Assembly: GCA_026168455.1 (NCBI GenBank)
Contig: CM047426.1
Location: 70,032,916-70,096,915 of the forward strand
Direction: 5' to 3'
Length of the DNA stretch: 64,000 bases
Source of the DNA: Theocolax elegans
Taxonomy: Eukaryota > Arthropoda > Insecta > Hymenoptera > Cerocephalidae
The notes beneath the pieces were generated by a model. It made no database searches, was not told where the DNA came from, and worked only from the letters and a program-made list of their open reading frames with translations. How positions within the stretch are numbered: position 1 is the stretch's first letter; each line of letters starts with the position of its first letter. Shown piece after piece: positions 1-10,537 of this stretch. The translations under genes and the position numbers were made by a program.

Positions 1-245
1 CACAAACAAAAAATTATCAAAATAAAGTCTTATAAGGCACTAAAATTAAATGGTGGCAAACCATATAGAAAAGAAGAAGAAAGATTTTAAAATGTGAATT
101 TTGAATCTATTGCTTGTTTACTTATTAGTTATATGATAAATGAATATTTATTATTAATGTTTGTTATCGGTAGTGCATATATACCCCATGTCTTCCTCGT
201 CGGAGTAGAGCTGTTTTTCAAAATTATTATATTATATCATTCATC
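1..245. other. AT-rich DNA, nothing recognised
   Basis: There is no coding sequence, RNA gene or repeat end that I recognise. This is the 5' flank of the hammerhead motif. If the ribozyme belongs to a retroelement, the element would have to extend through here or start left of the window. Confidence 0.4.
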
Positions 246-312
246 TGTATCTAGAGACAAGATGCCTGGATTCTACTGATGAGCCCACCAGGCATACTCA
301 GGGCGAAATACA
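246..312 (+). ncRNA. Type III hammerhead self-cleaving ribozyme motif
   Basis: All conserved core elements are present in order. Stem III is TGTAT (246-250) paired with ATACA (308-312). The cleavage nucleotide is C251 in an AUC (NUH) site. Stem I is TAGAG (252-256) with TTCTA (271-275), one G-U pair included. The core CTGATGA is 276-282. Stem II is GCCC (283-286) with GGGC (301-304), giving the canonical G-C first pair. GAAA is 305-308. Both ends leave through stem III, so the fold is type III. Loop I contains ATGCCTGG (262-269) and loop II contains its exact reverse complement CCAGGCAT (288-295), so the loops can form an 8-bp Watson-Crick contact. Predicted cleavage is between C251 and T252. 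In the family such motifs process RNAs of retroelements, retrozymes and satellites; the host element here is unknown. Confidence 0.88.
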
Positions 313-780
313 ATAATTTTTTTTCTATTGCTTTCTGTTTTGTTTAATTTTATACTCCAATCAATTAAATTTTTTATTTTTTCGACTTAGCTTGTCTTGG
401 TCTTTTTTCAAACACTCATCCAGTGAGGTTTTTCAAGTGACTGGTATTAATACAGTCCGCCTTACTGAGTTGTGAGGAATAGTCTTTGGCATGTGGAGAT
501 CAATGAAGAAAGATTTTGTTGAATCAAATGAAGTACGATTATTGAATGAAATAACGTTTTCTCAAATCAAGTAAATGATTTATTAGAATTAGCTGCTCTA
601 TTTAGTTAAGTAAAAAATATTAATTAATGAAGTTATCGAAATAAATATCTTGGTTTCATCAAATTAAATAAATCATTTATTCAATTCCAGGAGAAGAAAA
701 GCAGTTCATTTGGTGTACATAATCAAGAATGCTCAATTAAAAGGAAATTGGATATCAAAGGAAAATAAATTGAAAACAAT
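313..780. other. AT-rich DNA, nothing recognised
   Basis: This stretch starts with a T-rich run just after the ribozyme, then mixed sequence without a supported ORF or RNA gene. ATCAAAGGAAA at 754-764 recurs at 1009-1019 and may be a target duplication of the following SINE. Confidence 0.4.
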
Positions 781-786
781 TAAATG

Positions 787-1000
787 AGGCCTGCGATGGC
801 TTGGTCGATTAGGGCATCGGGCTCATAATCTGGAGGCCCCAGGTTCGATTCCCGGCCCCGGCCGATTGATACAAACACCACTAGGGAATGTATTTTCAAC
901 AAGTGCTTTCTTTACGAAGACATCGTATGACTTCCATCGCTAATTAGCACCAGTTGGGAGCATAAAAAGACCGACGTTAAAATAATAAAAAAAAAAAAAC
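787..1000 (+). mobile_element. tRNA-headed SINE (SINE-t1)
   Basis: The head resembles a tRNA with an A-box-like segment (797-815), a CAT-anticodon-like loop (about 822-828) and a perfect Pol III B box GGTTCGATTCC (842-852). An unrelated body follows (about 868-985) and then an A-rich tail (983-1000). The 3' body matches the tail of the minus-strand SINE at 8120-8564, including CGCTAATTAGC-like and GAGCATAAA-like blocks, although the heads differ. ATCAAAGGAAA occurs at 754-764 and 1009-1019, but the left copy lies about 22 bp before the head, so a target duplication is only possible. The acceptor arm does not pair well, so this is not a functional tRNA gene. Confidence 0.8.
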
Positions 1001-2010
1001 AAATAATCATCAAAGGAAATAATATTTTTTTTTATATTAACCAAACAATTTATTTCACTCAGAAAAAGATTTCTTTGTTTTAAACGTATATTTGAATTAA
1101 ATAAAGTAAACGTTTTATTAAAATAAATATATCTTTAATAAGATTTACAGAAGAATAAGTATAGGATAAGAAATAATTAATTGTGTTAAACAAAGTTTTT
1201 ATTGCAACAATTAACATGAACATTTAATTTAAATAAACGTTTCTATAAAATACTTAAATTAATTATTAAAATGTTGGACAACCATAAATGATAAAGGAAA
1301 TATTTATTTGTTTTTAAAAAAGTTTACATTAAAGCAAATAAATTAATTATTAATATGATTACTAAATATTATCAAATTAAATAAATATTTTATTACTATC
1401 AGGTAAATTAAAGTGATTGAATAAAACAAAGATCTTTTAAAACAACTAAATAATTCCTTTAATTTCAACAATTACTGTTATAAGGCAGTGAAATATTTTG
1501 TATGATTAAAAAATTATTTTGTTGATTTAATAAAATATTTGTTACAAATAATTGTTTATGGTAATTCAACGCAATATTTGTTTGCATTAAATTACACATT
1601 AATTTAAATCAAATAAACATATTTTAATAATTTAATTGTTTCATCGGAGCCAAAGAAAAAGCCCAATGCCGTAACCGACGGAACCATCGCAGGTCTTAGT
1701 AATAACTTATCAAAAACACCTTCCAAGAAGGTGTCAAAACCCGCAAGTATTGTTATTCTAATCAAACTTTGAAAATTGTTATCTGATAAATAAATTCTGC
1801 AATTGAATCTGACATTGTTATATGATAAAAAAATAATTTTAATTCTAACTCCCTTATTTTATCTATTTCTTTGAATTTTAATTAAACATTTTTTTTAATA
1901 TTACAAAAATTACATATAAAAAATTTCTGCAATTGAAAGAACTGAAATCAAACTGAAATCGACAAGTATTTTGAATCGTACCATAAATTTATATTTTAAA
2001 TAAACATTTT
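1001..2010. other. AT-rich DNA, no gene seen
   Basis: This is very AT-rich sequence without a credible ORF. It contains a short hairpin (ACACCTTC/GAAGGTGT, around 1707-1726). Around 1915-1985 it carries an imperfect duplicate of the start of the foldback arm at about 2030-2095 (shared core TTTCTGCAATTGAAAG). Confidence 0.4.
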
Positions 2011-2816
2011 TATATATATTACTTAAACTTCGTAAAAAGTTTCTGCAATTGAAAGCACTGAAATCAAATTGTAATCGACAAGTATTTTGAATCATGCAAA
2101 AATATCTATACCAATCTGAATACAGATTTTTTTTATTAAAAGTATCTTATACTTTTACTTTTCATTTCTGGCCCTGCCATGTCTTACAGTAATAAATAAA
2201 TAATATTCTAATGATGTTAATTTGTGGAAAATTAATTTCTGCAAAACTAATAAAATGGACATTTCTTCTTTTTTATTCTTTTAAATAAAATAATACTTGC
2301 ACCACAAATTATTTTATTAATAATAAATTATTGGTTTATAGTATACAGTCTTGTTTCCACGCGTGGGTCTTTGCACTATTTAATAATATGCCACAAGTCG
2401 CTTTGCATAATATATTAGGCCCCTTAAATTTTAAAATAAGATAATAGCTAAGATGTATGTAATGATTCATAAAATGTAACATCAGTTAATATAGTCAGAA
2501 TTAACACCTATATGAAGCGGTAACACCTATTAACCAACGGTGCTGCAAGTATTATTTTATTTAAAAGAATAAAAAAGAAGAAATGTCCATTTTATTAGTT
2601 TTGCAGAAATTAATTTTGCACAAATTAACATCATTATAGAATATTATTTATTTATTACTGTAAGGCATGGCAGGGCCAGAAATGATAAGTAAAAGTATAA
2701 GAAATAAAAAAAATCTGTATTCAGATTGGTAGACATTTTTGCATGATTCAAAATATTTGTCGATTACAGTTTGATTTCAGTGCTTTCAATTGCTGAAACT
2801 TTTTATGAAGTTTAAG

Positions 2817-2830
<14 letters not shown>
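2011..2830. repeat. Foldback element with about 290-bp inverted arms
   Basis: The left arm (about 2011-2304) and right arm (about 2539-2830) are near-perfect reverse complements around a spacer of about 235 bp. Both arms carry the AATGTCCATTTTATTAG block and the GGCCCTGCCATG/CATGGCAGGGCC block. No ORF lies inside, which suggests a non-autonomous foldback or MITE-type element. The left edge is blurred by a partial duplication of the arm (about 1915-1985) and the right edge by an AT microsatellite, so no target duplication can be called. Confidence 0.7.
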
Positions 2831-2898
<68 letters not shown>

Positions 2899-2900
2899 TT
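2819..2900. repeat. (AT)n microsatellite
   Basis: A nearly uninterrupted AT dinucleotide run abuts the right arm of the foldback element. Confidence 0.95.
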
Positions 2901-3942
2901 ACATACTCATAATAGTGCACTTTTTAGGTAGCCTCTCGTCACTTAAATTTAAATTTGTTTTGCTGTATCTTCAGAGATTTATGATAATATTTACAAGGTA
3001 AAATGTTCCTCACAGCAAATTTGCTTTAATTTTACTTTGTACTAATAATTTTTCATTTCAGAGACATTATTTGCTTAAAATTAATATACTTTAAAAATAA
3101 CCCTTTCTTATTCAGTGAATTTAATGTGATACACTTATAGTTTTAATTAAGCTAAATTTATTTGTAACAAATTAAATTCTATATTATTGGGTTACTATAA
3201 TAATTAATGACATCAGTACAATTTAATATTATAATTTTAGTACAACACAAGAAATTCTATTTAATTACTTAACTATATATGTTAGTTAGTGTCACTATCA
3301 AACATTTTATAGGCATGTGAAAGTTACAAAATTATTAAATGCCTTTTACACTTACCAAACAACTGACACATTGATTTTATTTAAATATTAAAAAAGGTAT
3401 TCAATAAATATATGTAAAGAGAACAATAACTTATCAACATTCTTTTAAATTATTTAAGTCAGTACATATAACTATTAAGCAATCATTTCACAGAATATCA
3501 TTCTACATATGTTATAGTCCATATAATTATTACATATTATACTTGGCAAAGTATCGAACACATATATTGGCTTTATATAGAAAATAAAATATTCAGTAAT
3601 TTTAATTAGGATAGAGAACAATAAAGCATCCACTTAATTATACTATATTGTAGTATATAATTATAATATAATGTCAATGTGGAAAACATTGAGATATCAC
3701 GAGGGATTCATTATAAAAATACAAGCATAAGTCCTTTCAAATAATATAAACTTAAAGCAAACGCATCAAATTATATAAATAAAATGAATTAATAATATAA
3801 TAAATATAATTAAAATAATGTAATAAAATATACATTTATTTTTTGTGCAATTCTTATAATATTATACTTTAAGATTAAAAAAAGTTATACCATCACTTGC
3901 ATGGAAATGAAAACATTGTTTTCATGGTTAGAATTTTATCAA

Positions 3943-3946
<4 letters not shown>
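2901..3946. other. AT-rich DNA, nothing recognised
   Basis: No coding potential, RNA gene or recognisable repeat boundary was found on either strand. Confidence 0.4.

Positions 3947-4002
<56 letters not shown>
3947..4002. repeat. (TC)n microsatellite
   Basis: About 28 TC units are followed by a short CA run. The Arg/Glu-repeat ORF on the minus strand here is an artefact of this repeat. Confidence 0.95.
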
Positions 4003-4009
<7 letters not shown>

Positions 4010-4204
4010 CTCTTTCTCTCGTCGAGATGTCAAAGGTCGACATGCTAGTATAGGATATGGGCGAATATGAAATCTTTACCTTACAATAGTATCTGCATTG
4101 CACTACAATAAAAAATACCGAAACGGAATAATGTGAGGTATTGGAAATAATTACGTAAATAAATAATTTTAATTCATAACTTTTCACACAAAATCAGCCA
4201 GATG

Positions 4205-4655
4205 ATTCAGCTGTGACAAAAGTATTCACCTGAAACTAGCTCCCTCTCGTGGCCACGTTTGAACTTCTTCTATAAGTTTTTATTTCTGTACGCGCTCTCT
4301 CACGGGCTGGAAAGCATTGTTTCTCTTTCTATCTCATGCCTTTCCTATACTATCTCTATCTCATTTTGTTTAAAGTTGACTATATATTTCAAAAGGGAGA
4401 AGACGAAAATTGAGGAAAGGAAATCAGCAAGCAATATCTTTGGCATTGATTTTCTTAATTGTGCGTAAATGAATTCGTGTAAAACTTGTTGTGCAGTAAA
4501 GATTAATAAATAAGGAACGTAATGCATGGCCAATAGCACAAGTAAATAATGTAATATTGAAGTGGTTAAAAAGTAAAAATTTGGGGTGGTTAGTTATTTG
4601 TATATAATGGCTCTCGCTCCTATACTTGCGTCAGGCGCTATCGCGCCTTTTAATT
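4205..4655 (+). repeat. Copy 1 of a hairpin-ended repeat family
   Basis: The blocks AGCTCCCTCTC, CTCTCTCACGGGCTGGAAAGC and ATAATGGCTCTCGC, and the terminal hairpin GGCGC-TATC-GCGCC followed by TTTT (about 4634-4651), all recur in reverse orientation at 29862-31330. The right end is cut by the TTAA-flanked MITE. The 3'-terminal hairpin recalls Helitron ends, but there is no CTRR terminus, so the class stays open. Confidence 0.5.
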
Positions 4656-4813
4656 TTAACCTTTAGAGTGCCGGAATTTGCACTGCGGTTTTTGAGATAT
4701 TCAGGTGGAAGTTCACAGACATAAATAACCCTTCAAGACCCACTTAGGTGTGCTAAATTAATAAAAAAAACATATGACGCCTAAAGGCGTTATCCCGACC
4801 CTCTAAAGGTTAA
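4656..4813. mobile_element. piggyBac-like MITE (short copy)
   Basis: TTAA at 4656-4659 and 4810-4813 brackets a sequence with inverted ends of the form CCTTTAGAGKGYCGG. The same ends and TTAA target occur in the longer element at 33794-34622. TTAA target duplication with short inverted repeats is the piggyBac superfamily pattern. At 158 bp it has no coding capacity. Confidence 0.75.
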
Positions 4814-4903
4814 ATAAAAATAAATTTTAATTTCTAAATGACCTTCCCTTTTGATAAATATTTTTTAAATGTAAATTCATATACTAACAATGAAATGTAC
4901 TTA

Positions 4904-5569
4904 CAAGGGGAGTACTAAACCTCCGGGAAACGGATCTTATCGTAACTTTGGCATGTCTTTTATAATATAAAAATATGAAGAAAGCCAAGTTATCTCTTGC
5001 CAATGGCCACTTTTACGAGAGTTATTCGATATTTACTAATAATATTTGTATAAATTACTTCCAATTTGATCGCTTATAACTCGAAAACAAATAAAGATAG
5101 GCACTCAAACCAAAAAACCAGAAAAAAGTTGAGTTCAAGTACATATGGTTTGAAAAAAGAGAAGCTCAAATTGCTTAATTTGGAACAAAGTTATAAAGAA
5201 AATAAGAAATTGAAGAAATTTTAACCAAAATTTAATATGAAAAATGTATTTAATAATCTTTTATTTCTTATTTTCTTTATAGCTTTGCTCCAAATTAAGC
5301 AATTCGAGCTTCTCTTTTTTCAAACCATATGTATTTGAACTCAACTTTTTTCTGGTTTTTTGGTTTGAGTGCCTATCTTTATTTGTTTTCGAGTTATAAG
5401 CGATCAAATTGGAAGTAATTTTTAGAAATATTATTAGTAAATATCGAATAACTCTCGTAAAAGTGGCCATTGGCAAGAGATAACTTGGCTTTCTTCACAT
5501 TTTTATATTATAAAAGACATACCAAAGTTACGATAAGATCCGTTTCCCGGAGGTCAAGCACTCCCCTTG
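4904..5569. mobile_element. Long-hairpin MITE with TTA target duplication
   Basis: Arms of about 310 bp (4904-5212 and about 5255-5569) are close to perfect reverse complements around a spacer of about 45 bp. The ends are CAAGGGGAGT and ACTCCCCTTG. The trinucleotide TTA flanks both sides (4901-4903 and 5570-5572). A 3-bp TTA duplication is typical of PIF/Harbinger elements, but the termini alone do not settle the superfamily. There is no transposase, so it is non-autonomous. The ORFs reading outward from each arm are mirror images of the repeat, not genes. Confidence 0.78.
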
Positions 5570-5572
5570 TTA

Positions 5573-7396
5573 GAGGACTTGTAAATTTGTTTAAAATTCT
5601 TATAAAATATTGTCTAAGGTCTATATATATTCAAGATTATTATATGTTAACTGTATTATATAGGAACAAAATTATTTTTCGCAGATCAGAAGCAGCAGTA
5701 ACGACATTAAAAGTTAAAGAAGTATCATATTGAGGGTTGAATCTTAGCGTAAACAAGAGGGTAGACGGGGAAACCATAGCCTTCTTTCTTTCCTTATTTG
5801 AGTGGTATACAGATATATATTGTATCATAAGAAAGCACGCGCTAAAAAGAGAGGTATAACCATGTAGTGACGCGTCATTGCCGGCCGGGCCGGGTGATCG
5901 ATGGCACTAGCCGTTATCTCTCTCCACCCTTGTAGCTTCCCACTTACCCTCCTATTCTTCGAGCAATTCATCATCTCCGTCTGTTTTTCACTTACTTTAT
6001 ATGCAACGTATTCCATAATTTTTATTCAGTCAAGTTTTCTCCTTCTATTTCTACTTTTCGTTCCTCTTCTCTCTCTCTCCTTCTCTCTCCGATTTACACT
6101 ATCTTTCCTTTCTTTTTCTTTCATGACGTTTGCTCGTTCTTCATGAGTTAAGCAGCCAGTATATATTTTATTATTTTTTGTAAATATAAAGTTTGATGTA
6201 ATTGTTTTTGTCATAATTTAATGCAAGTAATGCATAAGCAATTAAGTCTATATAAATTAAAAAACTTCTTTATCATTTTTAGAAATTTTGGTCAAAAGAA
6301 GTAATTGGACTTTTCTTTATATAAAGTTATATGACAAAGTATAAATGTATATATTAGTGTTATTTTAATAATTATTTTTAATATTAAAGACAGTGATTAA
6401 AGATTTTTGGTGTATAACAAATTATACCCTTTCAAACTACATAACTTATTCTCTTCCTATTTTAGGCCCGTCAAATTAGCTTAAAAACGAACCGTTTCGT
6501 GAAGAAATTATATTTTAGATAAAAAATATGTTAATATAGTACTAGCCTGAAACGCTCGCTAAGCTCGCAATTCAATAATTGGGTTTTATGCATACAGTTC
6601 CTTACAGTTATAAATATAATTCATTTTAGTATTATTTTTTTATTTGATATGAATTATAAATATTCTATATAAATTTTAATCCATGCATTCTTATTAGAAT
6701 TGTATATGTCTAGCAAATGCGACAGTTTCAACCCTGTAAATGCAGAACATTTTTCCAAATATTTACTTTTCCTTTATGTTTAAAGCATACACAACACAAG
6801 ACACCATAATATTATTATATTATATTACAATTGTATCATTATTATCATCATATTACACATGTACAAATAACTACGTTTACTAAACCATTAAATACTTTTC
6901 CTAAGGACAATGTTAAAGACTATAGAAAACGAAGGTAAGGAGATATTTTGGAAAAAAGCGCAATATTACAAAAGACACTGTGTAAAGAATGAACAATATA
7001 TTCCTAAAAATGCAATCAACGTACCTCAGGGTACCATACTAAAAAGATAGCGTTTAAGAGACACGACATCCCAAAATATATTTTACAAAAAACGAACAAT
7101 CAATACCTAAAGACGATGTTTAGATATTTTAAGTAAGATCACAATAATATGGCATTCTATAAAAATCGCAAATTCAAAACCAAAAATTCCATACCAAATT
7201 TTTTAAATTCTTATGCATGATGTTCATATGATTAATCACTACTATAATAATACTACATAAAAGCGGATAATAAACACTATTTTTATGCCAAAATTTCCTA
7301 CAAGAAAAATTATATAATTCATGCCAAATTTTCCATGATAAAGAAAATAATGTATTTCTTATTTATTCACTACTTATATTTATTTATTTACTTATT
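5573..7396. other. No gene recognised
   Basis: This is moderately GC-richer DNA to about 6150, with pyrimidine-rich stretches, then AT-rich DNA. Short ORFs at 5825-6214 have Arg/Lys- or Leu/Ser-rich low-complexity translations and no domain I recognise. Confidence 0.4.
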
Positions 7397-7401
7397 ATTT
7401 T

Positions 7402-7786
7402 TGTTGGAATATACAAGTAAAATTATGTAAATAAAATGTACTTTACAAAAATCACTCGACTATAGCTTGAATGTTTCTTTCGGCAAAGGTGACAAAAAGA
7501 AGGGTTTTATGGCACTGCCTGTGAGTGCATCGGCGTACTCGGCGGACGGTCTAACTGACCATTTCTATAACTAGCTTATTGTCCATATGCGTGCAGTATG
7601 AGCATAATGCGTAGTATTTTGGATGCTTTCTTAGTTTTAGGCATCGTTCTTAGTTCAGTCTCGAACCGCTTCTCGTACAGTAAAAACCTATCCTTTCTCG
7701 TGATATTATAATAAAGTGCCTAAGTTTGTTTATTAAATATTGTCATCTTTTATTTATTCCAATCCCCATATGTATAAAAACCTACA
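7402..7786 (+). repeat. Copia-A1 5' LTR
   Basis: The LTR starts TGTTGGAATATAC and ends AAAACCTACA, immediately before the primer site. It is 385 bp, the same length as the Copia-A2 3' LTR at 9349-9733. The start is strikingly like that of Drosophila copia. Confidence 0.85.
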
Positions 7787-7800
7787 GGTTATGGGCCCAG
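7787..7800 (+). promoter_or_regulatory. Copia-A1 primer binding site
   Basis: GGTTATGGGCCCAG lies directly after the LTR. It is complementary to the anticodon region of initiator tRNA-Met, the half-tRNA primer used by copia-type elements. Confidence 0.85.
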
Positions 7801-9160
7801 ACATGGTTGTCTTAAATCTGTGTTTTGTTAAAATTGATATCGCGTTGATTAAAGTTATATCAGTTATAGTTCATTTAAAAATAAAAATTTCGTGAAGTGT
7901 TGTTAAGAGTATATGATAGGCAGAAATTAATTTACCTTGGACCAATAAGCCTTTGATCAACCGAAATAAGTGGACGACATTCTGATGTCTTGGATTTTCA
8001 ACCCCCAATCCAAGATAAACGTCATTTGTCAAATATATTTGTCATATATATTAGAGAAAAAGGAGGTATAACGTGTTCGTTAAATACTTGTGTTTGCAAT
8101 TCTTTTTGAAATAATTACGTTTTTTTTTTTTTTTATGTTATTTAACGTCACTCTATTTATGCTGCCAGGGCTAATCAGCGACGGAGGTGAACGGTGTGTC
8201 TGTAAACAAAGCACATGTAGTTGAAACAGTGGTGCTTGTGTCCATCGGAAGATATCATCGGTCACTGTAATTAGTCTAATAATTACAGTTTCCTGTCCTC
8301 CCGATGGAACCACCGCGATCCTCTTTACATCTTCGCGTCCCTAACGTTCCCTATGGTTCAGATGCCCGTGCCTCTCATGCACTGACAAGTGCACGAAACG
8401 CACGCGCACCTGAACTGGCGTCACATTATAGTGACACGCCGAGCCACTGAGTCGCGGTGTTCGAAAAATGCACATGAAAAAATTTTCAGAGGTACACGTC
8501 TGGGATCGAACCCACGACCCTCGGTGTGAGAGTCGGGAGCTCTACCCATGAGCCACCGCGGCTCAAATAATTACGTAATGTAGTTGAATTTTTTTCTTAT
8601 GTTTAAACATGACAATATTAATATAATATTGTATAACTTAAATAAGTAAAATTATATTTATACTAGTTTTTGCAATAAAATGGATTTATATAATAGTACA
8701 CGAATGTATTGTAAAGAAAAACAGAAACTAAATAATGAATTGAGACTATGCAAGTTTAGTTAAACGTAATTACAATATTACTTACCCATTTATTAAATAT
8801 ATTTAATAAATATATTTTTAAGAAATAAATTTAAATTAAAAAAAATACACGTGTAAAATATCGATGAAATTGAAGTTTGTATACAGTGAAAATATTTTAA
8901 TTTTTTTGGAGTAGTAAATCAGATAAAGTTTAATCGTTGGTACTAGACCAAGTAAGAACTGAATTAAGGTAAAATCAGGTAAAACTTAATTTCTGCTGTG
9001 AAATTAAATTATTAAAATCTTTAATTACTGAAAAAAATTAAAGATTATTTATTTAAAATTTATTAGTAGCAAATTTATTTCGTATCAAAAAAAAGGAATC
9101 GGAAACTAAGATTAAATATGTTGTACAAATAGCATATTAAAAAAAATATGTATATATGGG
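7801..9160 (+). other. Copia-A1 untranslated leader (contains a SINE)
   Basis: This is reverse-complementary to the Copia-A2 leader, which lies at 19830-20120 and about 12185-12842. Outside the SINE at 8120-8564 the two leaders align from end to end. No ORF is shared between them. Confidence 0.7.
8120..8564 (-). mobile_element. tRNA-headed SINE (SINE-t2)
   Basis: Read on the minus strand it has a tRNA-like head with an A-box-like segment (8539-8555) and a perfect B box GGTTCGATCCC (8502-8512), a long body, and a poly-A tail (poly-T at 8120-8134). A perfect 11-bp target duplication AAATAATTACG flanks it (8109-8119 and 8565-8575). The paralogous Copia-A2 leader near 12717 is the empty site. 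Its 3' domain matches SINE-t1 at 868-985. Anticodon-stem pairing is poor, so it is not a tRNA gene. Confidence 0.9.
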
Positions 9161-9343
9161 ACATTCCATGTGAAATCAGGAAATGAAAATTTTAAAATTA
9201 CTGATATTCTGCTAAACAACTCTTTTTTCAACCTAGAATATGTAAAAAAGTTTTTAGATGCTTTACTTAGATAGGAAAAAAGTTATTAATAACCAAAAAA
9301 TACATATTTTGCTGTTTTCTACCTATATGACCAATTTTTATGA
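9161..9343. repeat. Left arm part of hairpin element H
   Basis: The part from 9262 to 9343 is the reverse complement of 33711-33793 joined to 34623 onwards. It belongs to the hairpin element into which Copia-A2 inserted. It preserves the uninterrupted site TTATTAATAACC that is split by a MITE in the other arm. Confidence 0.65.
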
Positions 9344-9348
9344 CTTTA

Positions 9349-9733
9349 TTTTGGTTTTTATACATATGGGGATTGGAATAAATAAAAGACGACAATATTT
9401 AATAAACAAACTTAGACACTTTATTATAATGTCACGAGAAAGGATAGGTCTTTACTGTACGAGAAGCGGTTCGAGACTGAACTAAGAACGATGCCTAAAA
9501 CTAATAAAGCATCCAAAATACTACGCATTATGCTCATACTGCACACATATGGACAATAAGCTAGTTATAAAAATGGTCAGTTAGACCGTCCGCCGAGTAC
9601 GCCGATGCACTCACAGGCAGTGCCATAAAACCCTTCTTTTTGTCACCTTTGCCGAAACATACATTCAAGCTATAGTCGAGTGATTTTTGTAAAGTACATT
9701 TTATTTACATTATTTTACTTGTATATTTCAACA
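9349..9733 (-). repeat. Copia-A2 3' LTR
   Basis: It is 385 bp and, on the minus strand, starts TGTTGAAATATAC and ends AAAACCAAAA. It is highly similar to the Copia-A1 LTRs. Confidence 0.87.
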
Positions 9734-9745
9734 CGCCCCCTTAAA
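9734..9745 (-). promoter_or_regulatory. Copia-A2 polypurine tract
   Basis: The minus strand reads TTTAAGGGGGCG directly before the 3' LTR, the expected plus-strand DNA priming site. The same tract precedes the Copia-A1 3' LTR. Confidence 0.75.
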
Positions 9746-10537
9746 AATTAATCGACTTCACTTTTTTAAACATTAAATCATTATTTGACTGTGCAGATTT
9801 TAACATTCTTAATTCCATAATAATCAATAATTTAATTTACCTTTTTCTTTCTCGTGACCTCTGGGAATATTACACATATGGGCCAACATTTGTTGCAAGG
9901 GATAAGGGAAACCCAGTAATACCTTTCCAGACCATGTTCAGTTGTTCATACATACAACTTCCAATACAATACAATACTTTATAATATTTATCATTTTTGT
10001 CGTTGAATATTTGCATAATTTCATATTGCTACTTTACATATCTACATAGTTTAATATCATCCCTTTTTTTACATCATTGTTTGTAATAAAATACATCAAC
10101 TACGTATTGATACTGATTTGAATAGTATAGATTTATAATTTGATTTCCTGTAACACAAATGCAAATGATATTAATTTCTGCTTTATGGTTAACACTTTTC
10201 ATAACAGGAATTACAATAACCCTTAAAACATTCAATAACGTATGCTCTGCTTTAGCAACTTCAAGTACAAAATGATTTGATTTTCTTAATCAATCAATTT
10301 AACATATTGCATTATGTTATTCTTTATTAATCATAAATTTACAGCAAATAAATACACTTTGCTTTCGTGAGGAACTGAATCCATAAACCTTTCCTTTTTC
10401 TTCGTACAATTTTAGAGGAATCCCTTATAATCCTCAGGTAAAATCTTATAACATGTATAAACCAAAAATTAATAAAACATTTATCTAGCAAAATATTTTA
10501 ACAAGTAATTTGGGAAATTCCCTTCAGAACATTGTTT

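Noticed and set aside
842..852. tRNA-Met gene suggested by B box and CAT anticodon
   Set aside because: The acceptor stem does not pair and the head continues into a SINE body with an A-tail.
3939..4187. 82-codon minus-strand ORF
   Set aside because: Arg/Glu repeat is a direct reading of the TC microsatellite.
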